A DNA stretch of 64,000 bases from Emydura subglobosa. Lineage: Eukaryota; Chordata; Testudines; Chelidae. The notes under the pieces are model-generated. The model was not told the origin of the DNA. It made no database searches and saw only the letters and a program-made list of their open reading frames with translations. The DNA lies in contig ML680053.1 in NCBI GenBank assembly GCA_007922225.1, forward strand, positions 22,008,379 to 22,072,378, written 5' to 3'. The position numbers were made by a program, and so were the translations under genes. This document shows positions 1 through 12,849 of the stretch, piece by piece (positions within the stretch are counted from its first letter, which is position 1; each line of letters opens with the position of its first letter).

Positions 1-207
1 TACTTAAAGAATAAGACACAACCAGCAGGGCATTTGGGGAGCATTATACGTCACAAGGCTACAGACCTTAGAAACTTGCTACTAAGAGTGTCTTATTGCC
101 CTAATGAAATGTAACTAGCTGGCACCGGTTAAAATAGTCACAGGCTGGTGGAACTGTGACATCATGGGCACTCCCCTTTCTCTGTCCCTGTCTCTCAGAC
201 TTTATAT

Positions 208-547
208 CAAGGGTTCTCAAACTTTTTTTTTTGCTGAGAACCCTTTTTAAAATATTTCAGGCTGTGAGGACCCTCCCCATGCTACGCCATCATTACTTCT
301 GCGCTGCTGCTGTGCGTGGCGCTGCCTTCAGAGCTGGGCACCCAGCCAGCAACCGCTGCCCTCCAGCTACCTAGCTCTGAAGGGCTTGGGCTATCAGCCC
401 CAGGCCTAGAGCCCTGATATGCACAGTGTCTGACAGCCAGAGCACCAGCATGCGCAGGGCTGACAGCTCACAATAGTCGCTTCCCCCCTCCCCCCAGTGG
501 CCTCACGACCCCCTGCGGCGTCACAACCCTCAGTTTGAGAACCCCTG
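208..547. mobile_element. hAT-type non-autonomous DNA transposon (MITE)
   Basis: Seen: the element begins CAAGGGTTCTCAAACT and ends, on the other strand, CAGGGGTTCTCAAACT, giving terminal inverted repeats with 14-15 of 16 matches. The 8-mer CTTTATAT lies directly on both sides (200-207 and 548-555). An exact 8-bp duplication with this type of end is the hallmark of hAT superfamily insertion. The 340-bp interior is GC-rich in its right half and has no transposase frame, so it would have depended on an enzyme supplied elsewhere. The 72-codon frame crossing it is not a gene. Confidence 0.9.
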
Positions 548-555
548 CTTTATAT

Positions 556-3425
556 TCTCCCCACTGCTACTCTGTAAATAGTTCATTGCTGAATGGAGAG
601 ATTCCAACATCAATATCCTTCTTCTTTTTCCCTCCTTCATTATACACTGAATTCCTTTGCACACTACTTATGAATCAGTGAACAACAGGGACAAAGAGAC
701 CCAGACAAAAAAGGCTACTTTACATTTAGGCCCAGTAGGAGTGGAGAGGAGAATTCTGATTTAGCAGGGTTTTACACTCACTTAACACTGGTGTATACAC
801 TGAATATGCAAGGTGCAAGACACTAAAGAAGCATTATCAACAGCCAGTTTCAGTCCTTGCCCTGAAAATTATTAACATTGACTTGGCATCACTGGAACTT
901 GTGTACAGAATTCTAGAGCCATTTCATTAGATCCAATAATCCAATAAACTTGTTGAACAGCCTTATTTATAAGAAAGCCAAGAGAAAAAACTTTCAGGCA
1001 AAGTAATTCCATGGCACAGATTAATAGCTTGAGGAGAATAAAATGATATTTGGATGACACTTATTAATGCAATGAATTAGTGTTGTGCTGTCTTGCTCTT
1101 CCCTTCATAAATCAGAACCTCGTGGCAGCAAAGAGTAGGAATAAGCAGAATGAAGAGCGAATGAGAGACTTCAAGCACAGATCTCCAAGGAGGAGTGGAT
1201 GGAGAATACAATCTTTTTTTACTGCTTTTATGCTTATAAATTCCTGGTTGGTGCTCATAATCCACAGGGATGGCAGGTTGTTTATTTGTATTGCTAGTAA
1301 CTGCACAGAAACACTGGAAGACCCACTGCTTCCATGCAGCGGATCGGAGTGAGAGTGGGAGGAAAGGATAGCAAGAAGGGGTGGAGATGGGGCAGGGGCT
1401 GGATGGAGCCATGGCACCATAACCCGAATGTGCCAGCCAACACAGCTGTGGCAGTGTGCTTGGTGACATTTACTGCACCAGGTGTAGGCCCAACACACTT
1501 ATATCCTCACCAGAGCAGGAGGGAGACAAGGAGGCACACTGTGACTCAGAGAGTCACAATCTACTTTCTGGACTGCCCCTTGTTCAGAGTAGATCATGAA
1601 GTACTGATCTAGCCCTATGTGTTTGTTCTAGCACCCAGGCTAATGGGATCCTGATCGTGCTTGTGTCCCTAGGTCCTTCTGTATTATAAATAATAAACAC
1701 ATAAATAAAGAGGTATCTACTTAGAAAGTTGCCTTGTGAGAGAGCTAAGGAATCTGGATTTTGATAATCTAAATTAGGGAATTAGGGAGGAAGTCAGAGA
1801 AACAGAAAATGAAAAAAGGTCCAAAGGTATTTCTTAACATGCACGTCATTCTCTGATATCATATTAAATCTCCCTGCACTGAACCCGGTGTGGGAAAAAT
1901 TAATAGATTCTTGAAAGTTCACTGTAGATCTGTAATCTATAGGGGAAAGCAGGGGATTGAAAGGTCTGGGCAATGCTGTTACTTCCTTTCACTGATCTCG
2001 TTAATCAGCTTGACTCTCTGGAGCAACGCCCCTGTGAGAACATGACATCTTTTCTGGAATAAAAAAAGGAATATGTATATGTAAAACTGCTGTTATATTT
2101 TCCCCCTAGTTTATCCTATTCAAGTGGTACTGTGCCATAGTAATTTGGACACTTGGAGGACTTTACTGATGTGGCCAAATATATGTTTGCTATTGTTATT
2201 TTGCCAGTGTCCAATTGGAATAGAGTACAAAATGGGTGTTTTCATATCTTCCAGACATATTAGTTCACACTAGGGAAAAATTATGAGCTGGCGTACCTGC
2301 CGTGTGAAGTCATGCTATCCATTCCTGAAATCCATTTAACCTATTTAACAGATACATCTAGATATTTACAGATTTCTACTGTGTATATATAGCAACACGC
2401 ATACATCTATATGCACATGCTTTTTATGACAGAAGACTGATAGGTCTTCTATAGTTAAGATTATCAGCCTTCTTCTTAAAACTCAACTCTTTTATGTGCT
2501 CCAAAATCTGCAGTAACTCAGAGTGCCTTGAAACTTTGTGTGCCTCATGCCACTGACTAAGGTGAGTGATCCAAATCTGAGGTTATTTTACCAGGGGTTT
2601 CAGAGATACAACCCCATAAAAAACAGTTTTTCTTAATTTTGTAAATTCTGCCAACATAATTTTGCTCACAGATATGAATCAAGCTAAGACTTGATCATTG
2701 CACCAGGGTCTCAGTTGCTCAAGAGTTACCCCTACAGAGGGCCAGCCACCCACTAGCCCTGTGGGAGAGCAAAAAAATCAGTGTTATCAGTAAAATAGTT
2801 GTAATGTCATTGTAGTCATGTCCCTAACACCCACAAATTAAACGGATTACACCGAGCATGCGCAGCGAGAGAGGCCAAGGGGGCTGATAGCCAACTCTGA
2901 GTAACAGGACTGGGGTGGGGAGAAGAAATTTTGCAGTCTTCAAACCTGTACAATACCAAGGTGCTGTGAATTCAAATCCAACCTCAGCAGCGATCTTAGA
3001 AGGGCTGAAAGATGCACATTGCTACAATCTGTATCTGTCAACTTTAAAAAATAAAAATATTTTGAGAAAATGTAATCTGAATACAGCAGAAAATTCAGAA
3101 GGCCCTCAAGACATTTTTAAAAGAAAATAAATTACACAGGCAAATGCTTGCTGGCAGGGATAAGGGGTTTGGGAATGTAGCAAAGAGATTGGGAATTGTG
3201 GGGAAGAGGATACATCAGGATGGATGGTAGGGAAGGAGAGAGAAGTTGATTTCTGGCAGAGTTTATGGAATCACATGTCTAGATTCCAATACCCTTATAC
3301 ACGAATAATACTATTTTAGGAGCACTTGTGAAGTAAGATGGTACCCAACACAAGTAAATGAGCAGTAGAGGAAAAGAGATGTCTTTAACAAAGAGGGAAT
3401 GCCTGTTGGAATTACTGTAATCAAC
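556..3425. other. No recognisable feature
   Basis: AT-rich single-copy-looking DNA. The frames of up to 130 codons around 1080-1500 overlap on both strands and resemble no family I know. A short GC-richer patch near 2850-2900 has no gene or repeat signature. Confidence 0.5.
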
Positions 3426-3429
3426 AGTG

Positions 3430-5240
3430 GTAGCCTATGGCACAGCACATTGAGGAAGCCTCTAAAAGACATGCCCAGAAATGCATATCTGAGACTTTGA
3501 ATGTCTTAATTGGATGTCCATTATCACAGCTTTCACCACTTAAGGACAAAAATGGAAAATATTGCCAGGATATTGATGCACAACTTAACCACTGGCATAA
3601 GCAGTTTTGTAAATTAATTAATAGATCCCCGTCAAGGGGTAAACTATAACTTAATCCAAAAATGAACCTAGAAGAAAACAGGCCAATGACATTAAAGGGA
3701 GCAATACTTGTGGTCAAGCAATTACGAAGTGATAAAGCACCTGGCCTTGATTACATTCCAGCAGAACTATTAAAGAGTTGAGATCCAGATTTATTTTACT
3801 GGTTTCACAGAGTCCACTTAAAAGTTTGGGAAAGTGGTCACATTCCAGAAGATTAGAAAAGGGGCTGCATCATCCTATTTTTTATAAAGGGAACGTGATC
3901 ATCTTGCTCAAATTATCAGGGAATAATGCTGCTGTCAGTTCCAGGGAAGGTGTTAACAATCATACTACTGAACCCACTGAAGTGCTGTCTCAACCATAAA
4001 ATGAGAGACAGCCTGTGTGGTTTGCATCTAAAATCCACGCTTTGTGGAATGTACTGAAAAATGACTAGAGCAACAAAAGGAAGTTAATATCAGATTTATA
4101 GACTTTGCAGCTGCTTTTGATGCAGTGTGTTGATCAGCACTGGGGTTACTTCTATGTCAGTATGGGGTAACTAAGAATTTAGTGTGCCTAGTGGAAGAAC
4201 ATTACCATGGTACATTTAGTTGTATGGTTAAATGGTTAAATTACAAACTGGTTTTCTGTAGATTCAGGAGTATGACAAAAATGCATTCTCTCACCTACAT
4301 AATTTATTGTTTTAAGAGATTACGTGATCACAAAGCTGATGGAGCCCAAATAGAAAGTGTGAAATTTAAAAATTCATCTTTAGAGGTTCTCAAGTACGTG
4401 GATGATACCACCTTATTTGGAGAGACTACTGACCAACTACAGCTAATGTGAAAAAGCTGTGAAGAACTGCAGAATCTATGGGACTAAGATCAACAGTGAT
4501 AAAAGTAAAGTTATCTATGCCTCCTATAAAAAAGGAATGAATGACCTACCGACTTTGAACATTGCTAGTAATGACATCAAAAATAGGCGAGTAGTTTTAT
4601 CTGTCTGGGTAGTAAGATGACAGCAGGAAGTTCTATAACTGAAAAAGGCACATGTTGGATTGGTCTTGCTTCAGTGGCATTTCAGTGTCTTCAGAAGCCT
4701 CTGTTTGGGCAGCAAGATGTCTGTGTGACTGCTAAGATGAGTATTCAATCTGGTGGTGATGACAACTGTGTCATATGGAGCAGAAATATGTCTGTTAAAA
4801 TAGGTGAGAGAGAATGAAAGAGTTTTCAAAGTCAAAAGTTATGGCATATTCTTAACATATGTTGGCTAGATTTTGACGAGGAGATACTGAGACAATCCCA
4901 AAAGTTTCAGCCTTGCACCAGTCGAGAACAAAATGACTGCTGTGGTGGGGTTATTTCCAATGTGCAGAAGAAGGTATGCTTCTACAGAATGTTTACAGAG
5001 TTGAGGTCAAAGGAAGTAGAGCATGAGATTGACCATGACTAAGGCTGGAAAATGCAATGTTGCGGGATTTAAGAAGACTAGATCCTCCCACACGAAGGAT
5101 GGAATAATTGCAAGGGACTGTTTAAGATGAAAGTCCATTCTATGTGACACCACGGCTACATTATAGCCATGTGAATCTGCTGCTGCTGCTCATTGATGAG
5201 AGAAATGAGATCATTCAGTCCATCTTATCAGTAAGGGATG
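3430..5240 (+). mobile_element. Ancient RTE-like non-LTR retrotransposon (LINE), 5'-truncated
   Basis: Seen: sense-strand fragments in shifting frames follow the order of an RT domain. The linker reads LKDKNGKYCQDI then HWHKQFCKLINR (3545-3625). KAPGLDYIPAELLKS follows at about 3734-3778, then FIDFAAAFDAV (about 4093-4125), the YVDD box (4395-4406), and a C-terminal stretch with RIGLASVAFQ-like and TAKMSI-like text (4640-4750). Family knowledge: this order and wording match RTE-clade LINEs, whose RT copies RNA at a nicked target. The endonuclease domain is missing, and stops and frameshifts are frequent, so the copy is old and dead. The right edge near 5240 is estimated. An L2 assignment is less likely. 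Confidence 0.72.
3437..4817 (+). pseudogene. Reverse transcriptase remnant of the RTE-like LINE
   Basis: Four separate open segments (3437-3649, 3778-3999, 4182-4451, 4617-4817) carry recognisable RT text broken by at least three frameshifts and several stops. The catalytic box is YVDD in place of the usual F/YADD, with both metal-binding aspartates kept. The invariant region around the PQG motif, expected before 4300, is too degraded to recognise. The enzyme cannot be made from this copy. Confidence 0.7.
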
Positions 5241-6190
5241 CTCAAACAATATATTAATTATGCAAACTGCTTATTCTAACTCTAACTGTAATATAAAGTT
5301 CTCCTATCTTAAAATGCATCCTACTACCATAATATCTGGATCCTGCAGTTTTTATACTAGAATTTTCAAGTGCAAACATGTAAACAGCTCTCATCTTATA
5401 ATCATGGGACATGTCTAATTAATTATAACACAACAGCTCACAGTCCAACTTAGCCCATCTTTACACATTTCAGAATTCATTAATACTTTATTTGCTGGAT
5501 TACATTATTGTTCAATGCATCTATTCCCCAAATAAGTGCTCTGCAACTGAGCTAAATGATCAGCTTTACAGGCTCAACTCAGCATTCTTTGGTATGCAAG
5601 GCATATTTCATCCAAAAATCAATATGTGAATGGGTTGTGCATCTTAGCTTTTTTTTGCAGGGTACTAGTTTTGCAGATGAGATTTTTCTTTTTTAAACTA
5701 AAGAGATGTAATATTTTAAACTGTCACAGGAAGCTTTTCTGGAGAAGACTCACGGGTTTTCCTGTATTGGCACTATTGACAAAGTGAAAATTGTCATGGT
5801 AATCAGCCTTTCGCACCCTCCAGGTCTCTTGCTAATTCTTGCATTTTCTTTCCTCTTTTTAGCTGGCAGTGCAGACAAAGGCTAAGAGATATCTGTGTCT
5901 GTGACTGTCATTATATCATACGAAAAGAATTTAACCGGCTTGTGTCTATGGTATTGCTGGAAGTTAGCCACATATCTTTTCACTGCCCAATAATCTGTAT
6001 TAGTCCCAAGGCAACCACACTGTGATATCCATAAATTACTGAAGAATCATAAAGAATAATGATAATAAGCAGCAATGCAACATAGATGAACATACCATAC
6101 TGAAAAAGACAGTATTTCTAATCAAATGGTATCTCTGCACACTAGTTGAAGGTGATCAAAAGCAATCATTGGTGGGAATGGAAATCTTTG
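5241..6190. other. No repeat recognised; possible conserved non-coding segment
   Basis: AT-rich. The stretch 5755-5990 looks less like decayed repeat than its surroundings. It holds a polypyrimidine tract ending in TTTTTAG at about 5855-5861, followed by about 165 nt open in one frame. No splice donor or known protein text was found, so I do not call an exon. Confidence 0.3.
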
Positions 6191-6194
6191 GATA

Positions 6195-6395
6195 AAACAC
6201 TGGGTTGAGACTCAGGAAATCTGGGTCCAATTCATGATTAGGCCACAAACTTCCTGTGTAACTCTGGGCTAGTCATGTTTAGTCTTTTAGTGCCTCCGTT
6301 CTGCATCTGTAAAATGGAGATAACAATACCTTTTAAACTTACAAGAATGTTGCAAGGATAAATTAATATTTATGAGGTTCTCAGATATATATCTA
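6195..6395 (+). repeat. MIR-type (CORE) SINE
   Basis: The core is clear: ACTCTGGGCTAGTCATG (6260-6276), then GCATCTGTAAAATGGAGATA (6303-6322), and a tail with GTTGCAAGGATAAATTAATA. This is the order seen in MIR elements, old tRNA-derived SINEs shared by amniotes. The 5' tRNA-like part is decayed. Edges are approximate. Confidence 0.82.
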
Positions 6396-6982
6396 TAACT
6401 AGATTGGTATATATAGAAGACTCAATCTAAAATCATCCACTTACACTTTCATAATCAATGCTTAAGTTCCTTATAAAATCATATAGAACTGAAACACAAA
6501 ATAACTATTTTATAGGTTTATTTTGACCATTCTACAGAATTGAATAGAAAATCAAATCCTTTTGTAGAACTCAACATTAAAACCTAAAAACAGTTAGCAT
6601 TTGTACTCATTTCTATAGAACATTATTAAAATGTATATTATATTGATTTTCCCCACTATATAAATCTGTAAGACCATTATGAGAAATTTGGTTGAATACC
6701 AAAGAAAAGACCAAAAGGTTTCAGAGAGCACTATAGATGCCAACTCTGACAAATGTTTACTTTTTCAGTATCTCATGACATTTCATTTAGACTATAGACA
6801 GAAGAATACCATACCAGCAGAAGCCAGTTCTAATTAGCTTTCAGACTAGATTCTTCAGATGCAAAGAAAAACACCAACTCTCAATTTGTGACTCCAAGCG
6901 ATCTCTAACTAATTCAAATATAGCATCGTGCATGGTCTAAGCTTAGACCATGTTCATACATTTCAGAATTCATCAGACCTTT

Positions 6983-8456
6983 GGCAAGGTCTACATTAGA
7001 AAAGGTTTGCTGGTAAAGCTGTACCAGCAAACTTTCCTAGTGTGGCTGCAGTTTATATTGGCAAAAAAGTACTTTTGCTGTTCAGTGAGTGAAATAATCT
7101 ATGCTGGCAAATGCACTTTTATGCCAGTAATAACTGTGTTTACTCTAGGGATTTTGCCAGTGTAACCCTTCTGGCCATTGGAATCGGCAGTACAAAGGCT
7201 GGGTTCAGTATCTAAGGGTTTCTTTTCAACTATACCTCACCCAATAACCTGGGACAATTGCACACCACCCCTTGGATGCCTCGAGAGGCAATACTTCCCC
7301 TCTCACAAGCACAAAGTCTGAGTGTAGAAAAGAGATTTTTAATAAAAGAGGAAACGTAAACCGCCATTACCTTGGGAAAATGCCACAAGCGGGATTCATA
7401 AACTTAAAACCAAGAGCACAACAGCCACCCCAGAGTTCGTTGGGCAGTGTCCTTTTGCCTCAGGTTCTTAAGTCCAGCACCCAAAAGTTCTTTTAACATG
7501 CCACTCCCTTCACCTCACCACACTCACAGTTGTTGTCCTTGGTCAGTGAAGAACCAGAGGTCAGAGGTGCATTTGCAGGGTTCACCTCTCACCCTGGCTG
7601 GGGGAGGAGGAGAAGGTACCTTGCTTGCTCCGCTATCTGGCTGCTTACCACTCCGCTCCACCAGCCGCTCACTGCTCTGCTCTGCTGGCCACCCTGCCAG
7701 CCACCCTGCTGCCAGCTGTACTTCAGGCTAACCTGCCATCCATCACCAGTGCACACCCTCACCTTCTGCTGCCACCTGCTTCCCTATTGTGACCTCTGCA
7801 GGTCAGTCTCTTGAGAGTCCATCCTGCTCTTAGTGATTTTCAGCTCTTAGTGGGGGAACTTCATTGCTGAAGCAGACTGGGCAGAAATGCTGCCCCTCAA
7901 CAAGTGATTTTAGCTTTAGTGATCACTTAACAAAACAAAGGACTCCTAATGGAGCCTTAATTAGCGCCATCTTTGAACAGTGGGGAGGGGCAGATTAAGC
8001 CTTAGGATTCTTATACAGAGCCCACACTTCCCCACAGGGACACCCGTCCCCACTCACCCTCCCTCCCTCTCACAGGGGTCTGGCATCCAAATCCCCTGCT
8101 TAGGGAGTTGAGTTCAGTTGTGGGTGACCCCCTCAATCAGGACAGGCTAAGCACTCAGTTCTGCTGCCCTTTATCCATACAATAAGGAGAGCAACATTTC
8201 ATTACCACTGCATTTAATGCTAAAGTGATTTGTAATGCAACACCAGCCAAAGTTGATCACTTGGCAACAGAGCTCTGTCTCCTGCATACCTAGGCTGGGT
8301 GGGGGTGTTCTGGTCCTGAAGCCTTTACCCCTTCCCAGCTAGCTGTCATGGGATAGTTCATTCAGACCCTGCTTACACTAGTATAGAAATGGCACAAAAA
8401 ATCACATGACTAACTGACTTTGCTGTAGTGGCAAGAGTTTCTATGTAGACCTGCCC
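6983..8456. mobile_element. Harbinger-like DNA transposon, split by an LTR
   Basis: Seen: the left end reads GGCAAGGTCTACATTAGAAA and the right end, on the other strand, reads GGGCAGGTCTACATAGAAAC, forming inverted termini. The element body (6983-7160 and about 8367-8456) uses repeated 'GCTGGTATA / GCCAGTAT'-type wording, and is interrupted by 1.2 kb of unrelated sequence. The 3 bases outside are TTT on the left and TTA on the right, fitting a worn TWA target as in PIF/Harbinger elements. It has no transposase. The superfamily is inferred from the 3-bp target and from two other elements here with the same ends (52079 and 52581). Confidence 0.68.
7161..8360 (-). mobile_element. Solo LTR inserted into the Harbinger-like element
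   Basis: About 1.2 kb interrupts the host transposon. It starts TGTAACCC and can end at GATAGTTCA, giving TG...CA termini. The bases outside, GCCAG and TTCAG, agree at 3 of 5 positions, so a worn 5-bp TSD is possible. On the minus strand a TATA-like TGTATAAGAA lies at about 8009-8018, and ATTAAA, a poly(A) signal variant, at about 7340; this sets the orientation. No gag, pol or env text is present, so it is a solo LTR of an endogenous retrovirus-like or Gypsy-like element. The wording matches turtle LTRs I remember, but the family name is unknown to me. Confidence 0.55.
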
Positions 8457-8460
8457 TTAA

Positions 8461-10515
8461 TATACTGGATTACACTATTGGGCAAAGCAAAAATATAAAC
8501 ACTATTGAGGCACTATATCAGGTGTTGATGACAGATACTGAAGAGTATAAGAATTGCAGACTTTCACAAATGCTGGCTTAGTTACATGGCCCTGCCCAAA
8601 GCTTTACTGGAAATTTTCAGTCAGTTTATTTGCTTGAAGGGGCTGGCACAGGACTGTAACAAAACTCACTGAGAGAAATAAGAAGTTATAAACGAGGTGG
8701 TAGTTTGTCTTTTGGGGCCAGATCCTGTCACTCTGAGTCACATCCAACTCTATGGGCCTATTTGCACATGTCCATACTACTGAATGCAAGTAAAGGTGAT
8801 AGAATATGACTTTTAATAGTGTGATAAAGCTCAGGGTGTTTGTAATGGTTCCCCTGAAGAAGAGTGCATCAAATTAACCAGAGATGTCAAAGTTGTAAAA
8901 TGATCCTTAACGTCCATAAACTCTTGAAGGAGCCAGGTACTTGTTAGAGCCAAGCAGCCGTTTGTTGATTTTGATCTGTTGCATACACAATATTAGCCAG
9001 TTCAATATAACCAGACATCTAAAACCTCATGAACGGAGAATAGGGTCACTGAATCTAGAATTACGTAGGTCCAGATAGCTTGTAGTCTTCTAAATAAAGC
9101 AGTGGGAGAATTAGTAAGTAAGGCAACTGGGCAACAGGATTTGCTTGGCTATGCAAGTGTTAAAGAGAATTGCTGGACTGTTCTCATTGGAATTAGTGAC
9201 TGCTGAATAAGCTGAAGTTCTGACAGATCTCCAAGTCTCCTCAGAGCAACAAACTGGAATATTCCACTTGTCTCTAAAACTTTTCCATGATTTTACAATG
9301 CTTAACTGTATACTGTAGTGACCTACAAGCTTTGCCTTAGTAGTGAGTCTTATAGATGAGCCATGATCAATAACAACAATGGAAGTGCCCGGAAATCAAC
9401 TGTGATTCTTTGTAAAGAGTCAATGGTGTTGCTTTTGAACAAGCTGAGGCAGAGAAGTTACCAAAAGAAAAGGAATTTGAATCTTAATTAAATAAGAAGT
9501 GATCAGACTAAATAACGAAAGAAAGAACGGTAGATCAAAAGTACAGAAGAATACTCAGTCAAGTGCATTAATGTGGATACATGCAGAACCAGCTACAGTA
9601 TATGGTCTTTATGGACATGTTAGAACCTGTCTTGAGTTTACTAAGATACTCATGATAGGTTTGGTTTTATTTAAAGTTTTACTTTCTTTACTTTAATAAC
9701 TGAATCTTACCCATTTTATGGGGCAATGGAAGCAAAAACGTTGGTCAGCACCTAGAAATGTTGTTCATGTTGATTATGCAAGTTTTGTAAAAAGCCAAAG
9801 AAGGAAGTACAATGCAACTGGAAGTGTAAATCAGAAGTGTTTCTCTCTACTATTTCTCATCATATATTTATATATATATAAAAATTCATAGAACCATTTC
9901 ATTGAGAAGTTCTATCAAGCTTTGAAGGAGGGATTTCAAATTTGGAAGAGTGTTATCCTTGTGTCAGGAATGCGGCTTCTGCTCTCCTCATGAAAATCTG
10001 CCTAAAGTTGGCAAAGTTATAAGCTTCTGAAAACTGCAGTTTACACATGCTCAGAAGGGGTTTGCTAGAGGCTAGGAGTATTACTTTCTGAAGATTCCAT
10101 TTGCACTAAGCATGCTCCATCCCCACTACATGCCAACTGGACTACATAAGTGCCACCCCAGAAGGGTCACTGAGCATGCTCTCCAACCCACAGAGGCTGC
10201 AGGGACTCAGCAAAAATTACCTGCAATTACTTCTCCTATTTGCTGGGGGTCACTGCGGTCTCAGTTCTCACCCATTGGTGACCTGGCCATGGGGGGAGAA
10301 GAAGGAAACAATCTGACTTGAATGCAAAGGGGTAAAGAGCAAAAGGGGTGTGGATAGAGGGTGGGCTGGGAGTGACAGAAGGAGCAAGACAGGAGTCAGG
10401 GGGTGGGGACATGAACAGAAGAGGGCAGGGCCAGACTCAAGGGGGGCATGGAAAGAAATAGTTTGAATAGGGGGTATGACCCAGGGAACGCTTGGTGCCA
10501 ACTGGCAGAGGACAC
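8461..10515. other. No recognisable feature
   Basis: AT-rich DNA with no repeat I can name. A short AT microsatellite lies at about 9866-9882. The open frames are short and unrelated to known families. Confidence 0.5.
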
Positions 10516-10519
10516 AGGG

Positions 10520-11485
10520 GGTGCATAGAGTTTTACAGGATCCCTTGGGTCAGATATATGTATACTAGCTCACCAAAGGGTGGCATGTAAGATCTCTACC
10601 AAGAGCCAGTAGCCTGCTGGTCATCATAATGATTGTGAAATTATGGAAAGATAATATTTAAGAAGTTATGTCTCTATACTAAAAATGATGTCCGTAAGGC
10701 CTTGAAGGTGAGGCAGGTGACCAGGAAGTGACATGCCTTGGACAGGATCCTTACAGGCAGGAGGTAGCAGACCCTTATCTCTCTGTCATATCATATGTGT
10801 ATTGTATATTCCACTTTACAAGGAAGGTCTACTTGCATATCGAGCCAGATGCAACTCAAGAGAGCATGAAATCAACATGAGAGGAAAGCTACAGGAAGAA
10901 ACAATCAGCAGAGAACATCCTGTTTATGAATAAGGACAAAGGATTGTTCTGATATAAATAGGGATATTAAGACACACCCTGGATCTTTCACTGAGGAGGC
11001 AATCTGACAGTATGGTTTAATCTCATGAGAAAAGGCCTTCTCCTCCTTTTATAGTCTGTTTCAGCTATGGACTAGAACAGTCCGTGCATGTGATATGGCA
11101 GCTGCTTCCCATTGGTCAAGCAACCCCATTGTGAATGAGCTTCCTACGGTGAAGTCTTCACTGTAAACAATTCTTGTTAGTAGAATCTATTCTTGAATGG
11201 GAGAGAGATCACCATTAACGTTGTCCGGCTACTCCATTGTTGTGCCTGAAAGGCTGTTTGTGGGAGTTTCCCACCTTGCAAAATGTATTAGTCGCTTTAC
11301 AACAATATTTTATAACTTCACATACTATGGTAGCACATACAATCCAACAGGATATCAATGTTCAGCAGATCAAGACTTTTCAAATACCAAACAAGGTGTA
11401 CTTTGTGCAGAACATATCATAATTACATGACTTTGGTGAATATGGAGTTTCTGGGATGTTGTTCTCAGACACAGGATGTCACAAT
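10520..11485 (+). mobile_element. LTR-type sequence with TATA box
   Basis: A TATA box (GATATAAATAGGGATA, about 10951-10966) is followed some 30 nt later by a CACCCTGGATCTTTCACTGA start-like segment, as in retroviral U3-R junctions. I recognise the downstream text (AATCTGACAGT..., CCATTGGTCAAGCAACC...) as a high-copy turtle LTR family from memory only. The left edge is a guess. No TSD was found, and it abuts another LTR at about 11487. Confidence 0.45.
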
Positions 11486-11486
11486 T

Positions 11487-12444
11487 TATAGGAACGTGTT
11501 TAGACTTTATGAAAAGCTTGTGAGTTGCTGTATGCATTAATCTTATTTATAATATCTGTAACCCATGCTATACTTAAGTGTTTGCTCTGAAACTGTAAAT
11601 CCTGTCAGGAAAGAAGCATCACCACATCTGAAATATTAGTTTGTTCCTATGACATTATCTCTGGCCCATCAGGAAGACCTATTGAATCCAAATGGGCCAC
11701 TGTAAGCTATCAATGAACAAGAACTTTGTTGATTGCTACCAGCAGCACACCCATTAAGAAGAGGATGTGCAGAAGCTCTTGTTCCATCAACGTGTACTCT
11801 AAGGAGAGGGGGATAAAAATCCCTGACCAGAAGGAACTAGATTTATCTTAATGCTGTTTATACTCTAAGGGGCAAAGATTCCTAAACATAAGCAAGAGAT
11901 CACCAGGATTAACCAGGGTTAGTCCTAAAGGAGTTATAGAGCCGACATATTTCAGCAGCTCTATCCCCATCTGAAACCTAACACTGCAACTCATTTGTGG
12001 GTGTGTGTTTACCTGTTTTAACCTTGTAAATAACTCTCATTTATTTTTCTTAGTTAATAAATCCTTAGTTAGTTTACTATAGGATTGGCTACAAGCATTG
12101 TCTTTGGTGTGAGATCCAGGGTGCAAACTGACCTGCAGTAAGTGACTGGAAGTCAAGGACTCCCAGCAAGGGACTGGGAGTAACCTGAATATTTTGTGAT
12201 CTTTGGTGTAAAGTGACCATCTATCACAGAGTGAAGCTTGCTGGGTGGCAAGATAGAGCGGAATGCCCAAGGGGACTGTCTGTGACTCCATGTTAAGGCT
12301 GTATAGTGCCTCAGGAGTTTACATTTGTTACTTGGTTAATCTCAGTATAGAGCGCACAGCCAGTTTGGGGTTTGTGCCCTGCTTCTTAACAGTCTGCCCT
12401 GAGGTTGATATTCTCTTTCAGGAGCCATTGCAGACAGCGTCACA
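11487..12444 (+). mobile_element. LTR, copy 1 of a family also present at 52.4 kb
   Basis: The sense-strand order fits an LTR: TATA-like GATAAAAA (11812-11819), then AATAAA (12056-12061), then about 380 bp of U5-like sequence ending GCGTCACA. Two blocks align with 52.4-53.5 kb: 11496-11610 with 52428-52560, and about 12128-12444 with 53172-53482. Shared words include CTTGTGAGTTGCT, GACCATCTATCACA and GTGTCTGTGACTCCA (one difference). This is the fuller copy. No clean TSD is visible, so the exact ends are uncertain. No internal retroviral genes follow. Confidence 0.68.
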
Positions 12445-12848
12445 TCACTTGCGTTAGATGATATTTAAAATATGGAAACCTTATCTAATCCTTCTTTAAA
12501 ACATGTATATGTAATCACACGGGCTTGTAAAAATACTGGTTTGACACCCTTAAAGATGATCTAAAGTGGAGGATAGACCTTGTACTGATCCACAGAATGG
12601 GGTGAATTTCACTTACATTGAGTAGGTACAGCATGGGCAGTGGTGGTACACATTTCTTCACAATAGTCTGTCAACAGGACTCAATACTAATCCTTATAAG
12701 GGTGACAGGTAATTCTCTGGAGTGGGAGACAATACAGGTTGGAGCAGTGCATTTTTTCACTATGAAAAGTAATGGATAGGAGAAAAGTAACATAGGAATC
12801 AGGGAAAAGGGCACAAAGCTCAACAACTCTTGTTATACTGAATGTGGG
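12445..12848. other. No recognisable feature
   Basis: About 400 bp of AT-rich sequence between the LTR and the palindromic repeat. Nothing supportable was seen. Confidence 0.5.
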
Positions 12849-12849
12849 T

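Noticed and set aside
1077..1498. Overlapping frames of 128-130 codons on the minus strand
   Set aside because: Two frames overlap on the same strand and a third on the opposite strand, with no recognisable domain or splice context.
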